Source: Galerina marginata
Lineage: Eukaryota; Basidiomycota; Agaricomycetes; Agaricales; Galerinaceae
Assembly (NCBI GenBank): GCA_023014335.1
Contig: JAECYW010000003.1
Coordinates: 1,798,001 to 1,862,000 of the forward strand
DNA length: 64,000 nt
Reading direction: 5' to 3'
Part shown: positions 1-11,397 of the stretch, piece by piece
Position numbering within the stretch: the first letter of the stretch is position 1
Layout: each line of letters starts with the position of its first letter
Program-made: the position numbers and the translations under genes
The notes under the pieces: model-generated
What the model was told of the DNA's origin: nothing
Databases searched by the model: none
The model's input: only the letters and a program-made list of their open reading frames with translations

Positions 1-1930
1 CATTAAACTCCTAGGACCCACTCTGTACATTTTGAACCTCATGGGTCTTCACCTGAGATTGGTTATCTTTCATAAATACTGTAACCCTTCTCCTGAACGA
101 CATGGTGTCTTGGGTAGACTTGCCTTGTGTCCTCGATATGTACCCATGAGATATAGTAAAGGATAACAGATGCTCAGTGAAATGCGGTGATTCCCCTTCA
201 AGCTAGCACTTGGCTAGCACCCACCGTCATCTTGTCTCAAACAAACCTCCACTGGCCAGCATAAGGCGTCGCACAGGCGATCTTCAGCTCCTCGGATTCG
301 AGATGCCGAACCTCATTTTTTGCGGCAGGAGAGAGCCATGGACGTTTCCCTGAATGTCATCATATGGAGGACGCGCATCCGATTACTTACCCACACACTC
401 ACTTTACGCGATACGGTCTTCACCATTCCTTTGAAGAAAAAGGAGGCAAAACGTGCTCGATTCTCCGAACGTCTGTCTTTCCGCTGTTGCCCTTACACTG
501 TCTTAAGGTTTTTTTTTGTGTTTGTTTATTGACGTGCGTTGAACCAGCAGGTAACGCTTTTGCGATGGCTCTCGTCACGGTCATCTACATACGACCATGT
601 CCATCTCCTTCGAGCCTAAGAACCTGGCTCTCGACAGCGCATGCGATAACTTTAACCTATTTCTGTGCAAGTCTCTCTCGATCAGGGTGAATAACGAAGT
701 CTATCAGTGTCAGGTCATCATCTCCCTTGACTGGTCATTTGGCCTGCTTGCCATAGGCGATCCTGGATTGCTTATTCCATTTTCAAGCACTGCTCAGGCG
801 CGTAGCACTTACAGTTGAATGCATTGAAGAGCCTTCAGGTAACCGAGCGGATTGGGTGCGGTGGGCATTTCTCTCACCCTCAGATTGGCATATTGGAAGG
901 TAATCGTGAAGGTCCACAGTTCATAACGTTCAAACGTTCCCAGCTCACGTCATCTTCCTACCGATGTCTAATCGATGTCCGCAAGTTCTGTCGGTCCCAC
1001 AAACCCAATAGGACATCAAATCGTCTCTTTACCACCACCCTTCCGGGTAGTTAGAGTCAATGAAAGGCATCTTATGTGACTTGGCCCCCAGCGTTCCGTC
1101 GTCTGATACGGTTATTCTTTCTTATCTTACTGCCAACAGGGTCTCTCAAGCAAACTCATCAACGACACAGCCGAGGCCACTTTGGTCCCCGCGAGATCTC
1201 TTTGATTTGCCGAGGGCGGAACGACCAATTGGAGCTGACCTTCACAGATCAAACTCTTCCATTCACCTTATCACTTTATTTTTCCGAGCTCACCTGCCCA
1301 GAATTTGTCAATAACATTCCCGCTCACGTCTATTGTCTTCAACACGCCCCCCTTGCCGGCTGGCACATCCGTTACTTCCTGAACTGCAACAAGCAATTGC
1401 TCTTTTGCTCCGTCCTTTCGATATCCATGACATGCATAATGGTCGAAGAAGCAAGCCGTTGCTGGATAAGGAAAGCGCTGTCGCTCGCATGTTTAGTCGT
1501 GGCTTCTCTGACTTCGACAATGGTTTCTCCCATGATTCCCGTGTAAAATCGTTTTGCATGCCCCGTCCTGCTCAGCGTCTTGAAAGAACTGGAATTTTTC
1601 TTCTGTAACCCCGGATGCCGTTGCACACGAGATCACATTTGACCTTCAATGGTGTGTAAAGTGCCGTACACATATCTGTACCTTCTTGGTGGTATTGATC
1701 TCTGAATGCGGTCATGACCATTTTAGCTCTCCGACACATCCAAGAATAATTCTTCCTGGACGGTGTCAAATTTGCATGAACCTTCAAACTCTGAAGTCAA
1801 TGATGCCTGAAGGACTTCCCTTCCTGCGTCCCTTTTGGGGATGCTCCGATCCCCACAGACGTCCCGGTTTTCCTATAACAGTGGACCATTACTCGTGTTT
1901 ATCTTTATTCCCCAGGCTACCTGTTCCACA
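1..1930. other. No supportable gene
   Basis: Several open frames of 60-156 codons occur on both strands, for example plus-strand frames at 597-818 and 1076-1546. None shows a recognisable domain, and I could not join them into a convincing spliced gene. The far left end may hold the 3' flank of a gene outside the window. A short multi-exon or decayed gene between about 600 and 1600 is possible but unproven. Confidence 0.5.
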
Positions 1931-3526
1931 ATGGCTCCCGTTGCAACCACTCCTTTCGAAGCCGCTCTCATGCAACTTGCATTGCCTCTGTAAGTCCAAG
2001 GTCGTTGTCGTCGTTGTCACCCCTCGTATTAATACTCTTTCCTGCTTTTCTAGGCTCTCGTCACTGGTACTTGATCTGTCTGTCGTCCGTGAATCGGAAC
2101 CTTACTTTTGTTCTCTAGCAAATAGGTGCTCTTATTACCTGGGGTTTACAAGGAATCCTATGCGTACAAGTTTGTAAGTGTTTCAATCTTCGAACTAGAC
2201 GTTTTGATTGAGGTCGTCGTTGTAGACAACTACTATTTAAGTTTTCCGAAGGATCCATTATATATGAAGCTGCTTGTGTATTTCTCTTTGGCCTTGGAAA
2301 TCGCTCAAACTCTTATCGTCACCCACGACACATACGAAGTTTTTGCAGTAGGCTACGGGGATTTACTAGGCCTCAACAATCTGCATTTGCTCTGGCTGAC
2401 CTTACCTACCCTCGGGGGTGTAGGTGAGTTTCGCCTCCCTCTCTCATCTTCCGGTATACTGATGGCTTGCTATTTTTCAGTCGGTCTTCTATGCCATCTA
2501 ACATTTGCCTATCGAATCTCGCTCTTGTCAGAATCGAAAATCACAGGAGGTGTGATCTCTGCAGTGAGTGACGGATCCTGTCACCTTGTGGCGTTTAAGT
2601 TTCTGGATCTCACAGAACACTCCCTCCGGGATTATAGCTTGCATTGTGTGCCAGTATATCGGCGTTCACCTTTGGGGGCAAGCTAGCTAACGCAGGTGTC
2701 CTTTCGAAGACCGTCGTTGTCAAGCATATATACCTGACTTGTGGCGTAAGTTTTTCTTCTACTGGCTTTCACTTTAGTAAGCTTCTAAACTCCCTCTTAG
2801 ATTTGGAATGGTTCTGGGGCGCTCTGCGACGTATTTATCGCCGCATGCATGTCCTACTATGTAAGGACCACCTTGCTGACATTGTGGCCGCATTTTCTGA
2901 CGAGGAAATAGTTATCAAAAAGCCATACTGGTTTCCGCAATACCGACCTACTTATCACTAGAATCATTCGCTTGACAATCGAAACTGGCGTTTTTACAGG
3001 TAATACTTTTAACAGTCGACACCTATAAGCGCTGATTGGCTTTCCTTAGCCACAGCCTCGATCCTGAGCGCTGTGCTTTTTGTCGGTTTTCGCGAAAAAC
3101 TGACCATCAGTGTCTACTTCGTGATTCCTGCCATTATGCTCACCAAACTTTACGCCATCACAATTCTGGCAACTTTCAATAACCGTCCTCTCGCTGTCGG
3201 AGGCCCACCTCCACTTCCCGATAATGACAATGCTTTCGAAGACAATAAGCCATTCTCTCGTAACCTTGACCCTTTCAAGGGGGAAATAAGGATCGGCCGG
3301 ACCGTAGTCCAACAGGTATGGAAAGACGACGTGCCTCTTGCTCATCTTCAGGTAATTTTGTCAATAAATGGTTTGGGCTTCCTTTTTACTCATTGAAAAA
3401 TCTTAGATGTATGGAACTAGTGACGACTCAGGCTCAGCGACGATCAAAGACGACGATGAATCATCCCCTGGCAGAAACGCATTTGAAAGTCTAACGCCAA
3501 AACAAGATGAACCGCTAAAATTCTAG
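1931..3526 (+). CDS. DUF6534 domain multi-pass membrane protein
   Basis: I read this as a roughly 340-residue integral membrane protein of the basidiomycete-expanded DUF6534 family, whose function is unknown. The start is ATG 1931, reading MAPVATTPFEAALMQLALPL, with a donor immediately after. Recognisable family blocks follow through at least six short introns: GALITWGLQGILCVQV, YNYYLSFPKDPLYMK, ALEIAQTLIVTHDTYEVF, GLLCHLTFAYRISLLSESKI, IWNGSGALCDVFIAACMSYY, SKSHTGFRNTDLLITRIIR and VFTATASILSAVLFVGF. About seven hydrophobic segments are present, followed by a hydrophilic acidic cytoplasmic tail ending DEPLKF. The stop is TAG 3524-3526. The family block order is complete, so the gene looks intact. 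Its 3' end faces the 3' end of ORC2 with about 180 bp between them. A second member lies at 22935-25114. Confidence 0.85.
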
Positions 3527-3707
3527 ATGAATATATCTTGCGGTCTCCTCTAGACCTTTATATGAATATGTAACAATAGCATACTCACTCCTAGATCATG
3601 CTGGACACTAAAATTTTTTAACTATGTACAATAGACAAAAAGGCAATTATGATAAAAATTATCTTGGAAACCTGCACTTTCTTCTTCTGTTGCTCTAATA
3701 ATCCAGA

Positions 3708-5051
3708 TCACGACTGTGAGTTGAGTGAACGAAGAACGTTTTCCAATCTCTCTTTCCGCATCGGTATCCAAAGAATTTCTCCGCCACCAGTAGTAGCTTG
3801 CGCAGATACAACCAGATTGTGATCCCTAAACTCTCCTAACAACGATCGAAGGGCGGTATCGTTTGTGGCGATAAAATTATCTCGTGCTGTGCTGAACAAT
3901 ACATCGTATCCCATGCCAAATTGTTGCAAGTCGTTAGAAGCGGTGGCGTCGGCGCCTTCTATGGCCTGTAATTGGTTGTTTCCGAGAAGGACGAAGAGCT
4001 TTTGCGCCTTTTGGGTAACGGAAGCCAAAATATGGGACGCTGCTGTTTCGCTCATTGCGGTAGCATTTTGAGCCGCAAGGGCATCGGCTTTTCGACGAGC
4101 ACCACCTGTATGGGCACCGGATAGGGAAGAGCGATCGGCGAAGGCGAGTTCGAAATCGTAAGAAAGGAGTGTCGTCATGTCGTGCCACAACCATGCAAAT
4201 CCTCTTGAAGGCACAGAATCTTTTGCAATAACCCCCGGCTTTCGAGAGAAAGTCTCAGAGGAAGACCAAAGGAGTGGCGCATTGATATGGTCAATCGAGG
4301 CAATGACATGAATTCGTGGATTGTGAGCGAGAAGGGCTAGTATTGACTTGGCTTTGGCGGAGCGAAAAGGTGCGGCATCGATATTGTGTACGATGATGTA
4401 CAAATGTGTCTTCTGAGATGGTTCTGCAAAGAAGTCGTGGATTCGGCGTGCTTGTTTGTCCGTTGAGCCTGAAGGGAGATTGAGGCGCTGGATAGCGGGT
4501 ATGCCTTCTATCGAGACCAAGAGGTCCTTTATGTTAAAATCAGGCTGAAAGCCGTTGGCAACGACAACATGGCCCCGCTTGGAACAGTAGTCGGTCGCAA
4601 ATCGGTTCAATAGCCGTCGTTTGGACCCAAGGCCGTAGCAGATGATGTTAAAACCTTCAGTCAATTCGCAGATGTACCTTGAAAAAGTGATATCCAGGTT
4701 TCCTTCTTTCAGAAGGCTGGATTCAATGGGTTTGATACCCTTCGAGGCAGCACCTATAGCATTTGCATATTCCTCGGAGCTGAGTGGGAGAACGAGCTGA
4801 GAGTATACGTTGGATGAAGTTTGGACTCGCCCTGGTTTGTTATACGTGAAATACGCGTCAAAAGCCGTTTGGACAATAATTTTACTCTCCTCGGGATATC
4901 TTGCTTTCCCCTTTCCTTTCTGACGGGAACTCGGTGTGACATCGTTGGGCAAATCTTCAGATCCCGACTCATCTGACGGTTCTGCGTCTTCGATATCTTC
5001 TTCGCTCGAGATGTCGGGATCTTCGACGGGAAAAGATTGATTTTGAGGCAT
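3708..5051 (-). CDS. ORC2: Origin recognition complex subunit 2
   Basis: ORC2 is part of the nuclear six-subunit complex that marks replication origins and loads MCM helicase. The whole protein (about 447 residues) is a single uninterrupted frame. It has an acidic N-terminal region (SSEEDIEDAEPSDESGSEDL), then the ORC2 core: EGFNIICYGLGSKRRLL near the degenerate P-loop position, VVVANGFQPDFNIKDLL, LYIIVHNIDAAPFRSAKAK, NPRIHVIASIDHINAPLLW and GFAWLWHDMTTLLSYDFE. A C-terminal winged-helix-like segment follows, with EILWIPMRKERLENVL. I chose ATG 5051 (MPQNQSFPVEDP) because the 12 codons from an upstream in-frame ATG at 5087 are unlike the family; either could be used. It is unusual in this window for having no introns. 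Identity is certain at family level. Confidence 0.93.
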   Translation of the reverse strand: MPQNQSFPVEDPDISSEEDIEDAEPSDESGSEDLPNDVTPSSRQKGKGKARYPEESKIIVQTAFDAYFTYNKPGRVQTSSNVYSQLVLPLSSEEYANAIGAASKGIKPIESSLLKEGNLDITFSRYICELTEGFNIICYGLGSKRRLLNRFATDYCSKRGHVVVANGFQPDFNIKDLLVSIEGIPAIQRLNLPSGSTDKQARRIHDFFAEPSQKTHLYIIVHNIDAAPFRSAKAKSILALLAHNPRIHVIASIDHINAPLLWSSSETFSRKPGVIAKDSVPSRGFAWLWHDMTTLLSYDFELAFADRSSLSGAHTGGARRKADALAAQNATAMSETAASHILASVTQKAQKLFVLLGNNQLQAIEGADATASNDLQQFGMGYDVLFSTARDNFIATNDTALRSLLGEFRDHNLVVSAQATTGGGEILWIPMRKERLENVLRSLNSQS

Positions 5052-5087
5052 GTCCCTTTCGTGTTGACTCGTTGAGAAACAAGTCAC

Positions 5088-5603
5088 TCATGTGAGCTCA
5101 TCGTTGTCGGTGTCGGCGAAGAGTTATTTGTTCAGGTTGACCAGGAGCTTCACATTGTACTCACGAGTTGATCACATGATCGCTCAGCTGGAGTCGAGCA
5201 GAGTCGAGCGTTTCCTCGAAATTCCAGTCGCCTCTTCTCCTTCAAGTCAACTTCAAGTTGCCTCTTCTTCCCGAGTACCACTCTGACTAAAAGCTTTGCA
5301 AGTGTCACCACTCAACTGAAATATAGGAGATGGAATTTCTAGCATCTCCCCTGAGTGTCGAACTGATTTCCCTGTTTTCCTCGAGTTCGGGAAGCAAAAA
5401 CGGGGGAAAGCCTCTCGGAAGTTCTCTACGTTTTAGGTTGTTTGCATAACATACTTATTGGAAGCAGAATAATCAAGTCATTTGGATTGCAATCGACTTC
5501 AAGTTGGTCACGACTCGTTGAAACAACTTAAATCAAACTTAAATGGTCGACCGGTCAGAACAATCTCAATATTATAATATCGTGAGCTTGAACCAAGTCA
5601 TTA
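5088..5603. other. ORC2 upstream intergenic region
   Basis: This is about 500 bp between the ORC2 start and the transposon-like element. I see no ORF with coding character. It contains several copies of GAGTCGAG/ACTCG-type words near 5160-5230 and AT-rich sequence toward the element. The ORC2 promoter must lie here, but no clear core box stands out. Confidence 0.5.
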
Positions 5604-5626
5604 CAGTCATCCACCGGCTAATGTTA
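5604..5626 (+). repeat. Left terminal inverted repeat of the TA-flanked element
   Basis: This 23-bp arm begins CAGTCATCCACC directly after a TA dinucleotide and matches the reverse complement of 7107-7129 at every base. Confidence 0.88.
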
Positions 5627-6101
5627 CACTGAAAGTTAAAAATCAAAATGAAAAATTTTCATTGCACTTTTTCCCAATAAAAACCATATGATAATTCTTT
5701 ATAATTCTGTTAGTTCCTTCAGTCAAAATTTCAGGTGATCTTATTCACTTCTCGCAAAGTTATTCCCAAAACACTGGTGTAACACTGAGTAGTGAGCCAA
5801 TTTGCGGCACTTTGAGTTCGCCATTCCTCAGTCAATTTTTATTCGTTCCCTCCAAGAGGTATGGGCCGGAAGAACCCGGCACACAGGGTAGGGGGAGGGG
5901 GGGGGTCTCGTCGAGGCTTATTCCCGATTTCGGACCTCCATATTTAGATTCAAAATGCAGTGTATATAGGCCAATCTGCAACTCATGCACCGCACTTTTG
6001 GCACCAAGAGTGGTTCAGAAGGTTTTCAAACCCTTATTTCTATGTTTAAGACCAAATTGAGACCAAAAGTAGCCTTGCAACACTTTTTAGCGAGGTTGGA
6101 C

Positions 6102-6695
6102 TAGTGTTTGGAAGTTCAGTCCTAGGACTGCAAAAAGACCGAACCAGGACCGGACCAGGACCGCAAAAGACCGAACCGTGCGGTCCGGTCTTTCAATTTT
6201 TGAGATCATAAGACCGCAAAAGACCGGTCTTGCTGAACCGGTCTTCATCGGTTAGGACCGGTCCTTTGTAGCCCTGTCAATACCCTTTAAAACGCACCCA
6301 AGAACGTATTTTTTGGTACAAATTTGACTAAGATACAAGCCAAACTATAAAATATTTCGAAAAAAGAGTAGATGTACCGGAATATTTTTGTAAGTACATC
6401 AATTCTCAACGTAAATTCACGTTCTCGGGCTTGTTTGAAAGCTAAGATGTATGTTAATAAGTTTACCGATTCAAAATTTTAAAATATTTCGTGTTTTTAA
6501 CGAAAATACCAGTCTTAAATTGATTATACATTATTTGGTCAAAGACCGGTCCAGGACTGCGAAAGACCGCGGTCTTCGGTCTTTTGCGGTCTTTTGCGGT
6601 CTTTAGCAGTCCTAGGACCGATGTGAACCGGTCTCGGTCTCGGTCCAGGCCCCAGAGGGGTCAAAGACCGAACCGGACCGAACTTTCAATCACTA
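6102..6695. mobile_element. hAT-type MITE nested in the TA-flanked element
   Basis: A 594-bp insertion is bounded by TAGTGTTTGGAAGTTC at 6102 and the inverted end GAACTTTCAATCACTA finishing at 6695. It is flanked by a perfect 8-bp direct duplication, GGTTGGAC, at 6094-6101 and 6696-6703. A TAGNG terminus with an 8-bp duplication is the hallmark of the hAT superfamily. Both subterminal regions (about 6115-6290 and 6540-6680) are packed with inverted copies of AGACCG/CGGTCT and GGACCG words, giving a large potential hairpin; the centre is AT-rich. No transposase is encoded. It must be younger than the element it interrupts. Confidence 0.87.
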
Positions 6696-7106
6696 GGTTG
6701 GACGTCAAATTTGATGTGCCGTCCCATGGATATTTTAATTTCCACAGCCTAGATTTCACAGTATGGAGGTTCTTAGCATATTTACATGGATATGAGCTAT
6801 CTTTGGCTTAAAATGCAATGAATGAAGCGTGAAATTTTGAACATTAGAAATTCCAGAAAACATAAACTGAGGAATAATTTCCTTTTTAGGCCTGCCGTTG
6901 ATGGCCGGAGGGGGGGGGAGGGGTCCAGGGGTCCTTAATCCTGATTTCCGACCTTGTGTACGAGATTTTTGTCCAGCATACCTCTTGGTTCCCTCTGAAA
7001 TTTTACAAGGTAATAGAGAACGTATACAGCTCACAGGGAAATTTTATTTCATCAAAAAAGACCCATTTTTGGCTGAGTTATGAAGGTGTAACACTCAGTG
7101 GTGGCA

Positions 7107-7129
7107 TAACATTAGCCGGTGGATGACTG
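7107..7129 (-). repeat. Right terminal inverted repeat of the TA-flanked element
   Basis: This is the complementary 23-bp arm, ending GGTGGATGACTG followed directly by TA at 7130-7131. It is perfectly complementary to the left arm. Confidence 0.88.
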
Positions 7130-7131
7130 TA

Positions 7132-7966
7132 GTTCAAATTTGAATTTCATCAATACCTCAAATATCCTTGTAAGGTTTAGATACACCTTAGGTGGGGAAG
7201 TCACCGTTTCAAGGAATGAGCTGACTATATGGGGACATGATTAGATTAGATCACTTTGAGATTACAAGAGGTCGAACGTTGCGGATACGTGGCATTCACA
7301 ACAACCACCATGACTGGAAGTTCGAATATCACCAGACATGTGTAACACAATGCTTTTTGATTTTGACCCGGTTTTTTCTTCGGGGGAGTTTACTTACTGA
7401 AACCTGTACTGGTACAAATTCGTCGGCGCTCCCAGCTTTCAGGTAAACTAGGTGGGGAATTCAATTGCCTGGTTCTTTGCATTGAAGTCACCCACTTTCG
7501 CAGCTTCCAGTTCACCCTGTCAAAATGTATTTTAATTAACTCTCTTCTTAAATCCGGCCATCCTTCGACATCACCGTCGTAACTCGTGATGCGATCGTTC
7601 GGAAAATCATTTCTCCTTGGCGCTTTCTCGTGCTCGGACTGCCAGAACAAAATTATCTGGTTTCTGCTCGTGTTTAAGAATACCTAAAAGTAATACACCC
7701 TGCCGACATTGGGGCGAAAAACGCCCGTTCTGCAGCCTCGGAAACCTGAACATTGCACTGGCCATTGGAGCTGCTGACTATGAACTTAAATTAGGCAGAA
7801 CTCTGGATGGTAGTATGACATAGAGGCAAATTTTGGAATTCATTTTCTCGGGAACACATCGGACGCGATGACAACAGAACTCAGGCCTCAGAGAACAATA
7901 TTTGGCCTGGAATGGGGGCTATTTAACGCTCCTGCGGTGAAACACAACTTATCGCTATTGAACATT
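7132..7966. other. Intergenic region upstream of the GH5 cellulase
   Basis: About 830 bp follow the transposon-like element. Small open frames occur on both strands but none has family features. It must contain the promoter of the cellulase gene. The last 120 bp before ATG 7967 include open frames that could be 5' leader. Confidence 0.5.
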
Positions 7967-9874
7967 ATGGTGCTCCTCACAGCTGCGTTATTGCTTGGTA
8001 TTGGCGCTATCTCTGTCCATGCGCAGTCTCCTCTGTACGGCCAATGTAGGTCATTCAATGGTTCGAAGCGCTCGGCATCACTGACGGTTGCCTTTCTTAG
8101 GTGGCGGTATAGTGAGTATTCCACATTGAAGTGGTATAATGTAGCTTAACTTCCCAAGGGGTGGACTGGTGCAACGACTTGTGTTTCTGGGTCTACTTGC
8201 ACTTATTCGAACGCTTGTGAGTGAAGTGTGCAGAACTGGATACCTAGGTGAAAGCCCACAAATGGTCAGATTATTCACAATGCCTGCCCGGCGCCTCTCC
8301 CACGACGAAGAGTACGACTACAGTTTCATCCACTGGCACCCCTGCACCAACTTCAACCGCTAAAGCAAAGCTCTCCCTTGTGGGTGTAAATATTGCTGGA
8401 TTCGATTTTGGATGCGGGACCGATGGGGTGAGTGATTTTCTTCTAAATTACATGGTACTGTATTCGAAGCTGAGGCCAAAACAATAGACCTGCAACGTTA
8501 CTTCAGCTACACCGCCTTTGCTTCAATATACTAGTAAGCCGTGCTATCACACTTCTTTCACTTTCTTCCCTGATGACTCAATTTGCAGAGACTGACGGTC
8601 TGGGCCAAATGCAACATTTTGTTACCAATGATGGTTACAATATCTTCCGTCTTCCCGTCGGTTGGCAATTTTTAACCAATGGTGCTATGAGTGGTACTCT
8701 CAACCAGGCAAATTTTGCTAAGTACGATGCTCTCGTCCAGGTCGGTCATCAGCAGACGTCACTTCAAAAAATGTTTACCGACCTTCCAAATATTAGGCTT
8801 GCTTGAGCACCGGAGCTTCTTGCATTATTGACATCCACAATTACGCGAGGTTTAACGGACAAGTGCTGAATTTGCTTTAAACCCCCCAGAAGTCGATTAA
8901 ACATTTTTTGTGTAGATTGTCGGACAAGGAGGACCTTCCAACGATGTCTTTGCACAACTATGGAGCAATATCGCGGCGAAATATGCCTCGAGCTCCAAGG
9001 TCGTCTTTGGAATGTGCGTAAATCCAATCTATTCCACTTGTACTTGGAGTCCTGAATTACCTCACTGACCAGAATGAATGAACCTCATGATGTCCCGGAC
9101 ATCAACGCCTGGGCTACGACCGTCCAAACTGTTGTCACCGCCATCCGTAAAGCAGGGTCAGTCCATTATCCTTGCTCAAATCTTCATTGATTACTGAAAT
9201 CGTGATGGTAGCGCGACGACGCAAATGATCCTTCTTCCAGGAAACAATTGGACCTCAGCTGAGACATTCGTATCTAACGGCTCTGCCGCCGCCCTCATGA
9301 AAGTCGTCAACCTCGACGGTACCACCAAGAACTTGATCTTCGACGTCCACAAGTACCTGGACAGCGATAACTCTGGTACACATGCTGAATGTGTCACAAA
9401 CAATATTCAAGGCTCGTGGGCACCCCTTGCCACCTGGCTACGCGCCAATAAACGCCAGGCTCTCAATACCGAGACTGGAGGCGGAAACACTGCCTCCTGC
9501 GTCACCTTTATTTGCCAGCAGATTGCCTACCAAGCTCAGAACTCTGATGGTAAATATTTTAATAACCAGAAGCTGTGAAACGTGGCTGAATCGTGTCTTC
9601 TAGTGTTCCTGGGGTATGTTGGCTGGTCAGCAGGTGCTTTCGGCACTAGTAAGTTTTAAAGTATTCGTACAAGATAAGCGCTGAGCTTGCTAAACCTCTT
9701 CTTTAGCCTACGTTCTTGGTGAGCAAAACCATATATTTTATTGTGCATACTAACTGACCATTGCTCTTGGCAGGCGAGGTCCCGACCAAGAGCGGTTCAA
9801 CCTGGACTGATACCATGCTTGTCAAGAGTTGCATGGCTCCCGTTTCTGGTTCTCAAACCGGTTCCACATCTTAG
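7967..9874 (+). CDS. Secreted GH5 endo-beta-1,4-glucanase with N-terminal CBM1
   Basis: This is an extracellular cellulase that cuts internal beta-1,4 bonds of cellulose. A signal peptide (VLLTAALLLGIGAISVHAQ) starts at ATG 7967. A complete fungal cellulose-binding module follows, including LYGQCGGIGWTGATTC, CTYSNAYYSQCLPGAS and all four cysteines. Next is a Thr/Ser/Pro linker (TTKSTTTVSSTGTPAPTST), then the GH5 catalytic domain: LSLVGVNIAGFDFGCGTDG, DGYNIFRLPVGWQFLTNG, CIIDIHNYARFNG, KVVFGMMNEPHDVPD (acid/base Glu in NEP), LIFDVHKYLDSDNSGTH and LNTETGGGNTASC (nucleophile Glu). The overall arrangement is that of subfamily GH5_5 (Trichoderma Cel5A type), roughly 390 residues. There are many short introns. 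The CBM1 needs an 11-nt exon at 8101-8111. Stop TAG 9872-9874. No inactivating change is seen. Confidence 0.93.
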
Positions 9875-11397
9875 ATGTACTCATGTACCCCAGCAGACTT
9901 CTGGTTTGTAGTATAACTAGATTGTTAAAAAAAATTATTACATTTTGTTTTCTACCCCTTGGGACATTGAAGTAACCTACAGTTACACTGCGACTTCAAT
10001 AAGAGGAAATTTTGAATTTAAAAGGAAACATTTGCCTACTTAGGTGTCCAAATTGCAACTCAATTCATCGTCTTTGCTACACCGCCATTTGTTCAAAATG
10101 CCGATGACAGCTGGAGTGAATCTCCGCTTGACAGGTTTTGATTCAGCATCATACGGCATGGCTGGCAGGTTTATCGGAGCTTTGGCCGTAAACGTGAGTC
10201 CCAGCGGCTCAACACCTGCCTCCCAGGTTTTCAACTCTTCTCCGTATGACCTGTGATGGTCACTTTTGTCTGGGCGCTAGTATATAATATTCAAAGGTAA
10301 ATTCATAATAAGAGATTAAGTAGTGTATATAATGAGTACTTCTGAATATTTACTGGTGAAAAAAAGCAAGGTGTTCGAGCTCGACGAGAAAAGGTCCGTG
10401 CATCGAGGCAACCGAAAATCGTTAAGTCGCTTAAACTCCGCATCATATTTGGCCACTTCCAACTTCAACCACAACCAAACACGACCGGTCTTTCCTTCAC
10501 CACAACCACCTCCCCTTGCCCATCGAACTGCTCGCTCCTCTGTTACCAGATCGTTCGCATTATTGTGCTGCGCTGTTCCCTGTACGCTTTGTACTGTCTC
10601 ACCTGTTGTTTCCTTCTTTGTACCCTTCCACTTCCCGTGCGCCTGTGCGCGGTTATTATTATTGTTGCTTTCTGGGCTTTTGTTACCGCCCAAGACCTCA
10701 CATGTATTCCTTGCCCCTTGTATCCCCCTTGTACGCTGAACGCGATGATGACCCGCTTACTAACTCTTTCGATATAGGTTTTCTTTGCAGCACTAGGCGC
10801 CATGTAACAGCTGCTCCCTTATCCCTTCCATGTCCTGCTTCCTTCACTGAAGACAACACTTTGCCAAGCCTCGCTGCATCCCACGTTATGCCATGTCAAC
10901 TGCACTCCCGCTTCCTTCTAGTCGGACAGGCTCAAAACTCGCTTTCGACACGCCCTTTTCGCCATTCGCATTCAGGAGGATATTGGAACAGCTAGGCTTA
11001 GGGGTGTTGTTGAGAATAGAATGGCAGGAATTGTTGTTATGTTGACTGCTATGGGTTTGACGTCTTTCTGTACCATACATAGTTTTTACGGTACTATAGT
11101 TCTTTCTTATTACTGCATTGTGAATATATATGTTTTTCAACCCTCTTGTGCTACATAAATGCCATGAACAGTCACAGAATTAATAATAAGAATTGTGGCT
11201 AATACAGGGAAATACGTAGGCTGGGCTCCCAGCTGGTCCCCAGCTGTCGTGACAGGTCCCCCCAGCATCAAGCTGGAGACACACTGGTATTAGCCGGATG
11301 CGTATGTTGTGAGAACATCCCATCAATATTCGTCCCAGGTGGGCAAAGGCCCTGATCACGTTTTAGATTCCAGGTCCCAGCCACATTTTTACCATTT
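9875..11397. other. Intergenic, includes a pyrimidine-rich transcript-like stretch
   Basis: No gene is supportable. From about 10440 to 10960 the plus strand is strongly C/T-rich with CCTTTCTTC-type runs, resembling fungal 5' leader or promoter DNA. The overlapping frames there (to 159 codons) read as low-complexity Leu/Pro/Ser/Cys peptides and show no domain. A non-coding RNA or the leader of a lost gene is possible. Confidence 0.45.

Larger units (their letters stand above)
5604..7129. mobile_element. TA-flanked terminal-inverted-repeat element, non-autonomous (interrupted)
   Basis: A perfect 23-bp inverted repeat starting CAGTCATCCACCGGCT lies at 5604-5626 and 7107-7129. It is immediately flanked on both sides by TA (5602-5603 and 7130-7131), the target-site signature of Tc1/mariner-type elements. 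Further in, the two arms share looser inverted similarity, such as CCAAGAGGTATG at about 5853 and its complement at about 6976, each near a G-rich tract. There is no transposase-like frame, so it is non-autonomous. It carries a 594-bp hAT-type insertion with an 8-bp duplication, so its length before that insertion was about 924 bp. The superfamily call is an inference from TSD and terminus only. Confidence 0.8.

Noticed and set aside
5051..5087. Upstream in-frame ATG at 5087 as the ORC2 start
   Set aside because: The extra 12 residues do not look like the ORC2 N terminus. It remains possible.
10323..10995. Overlapping 125-159 codon ORFs as genes
   Set aside because: The sequence is pyrimidine-rich low complexity with long frames on both strands and no family feature.
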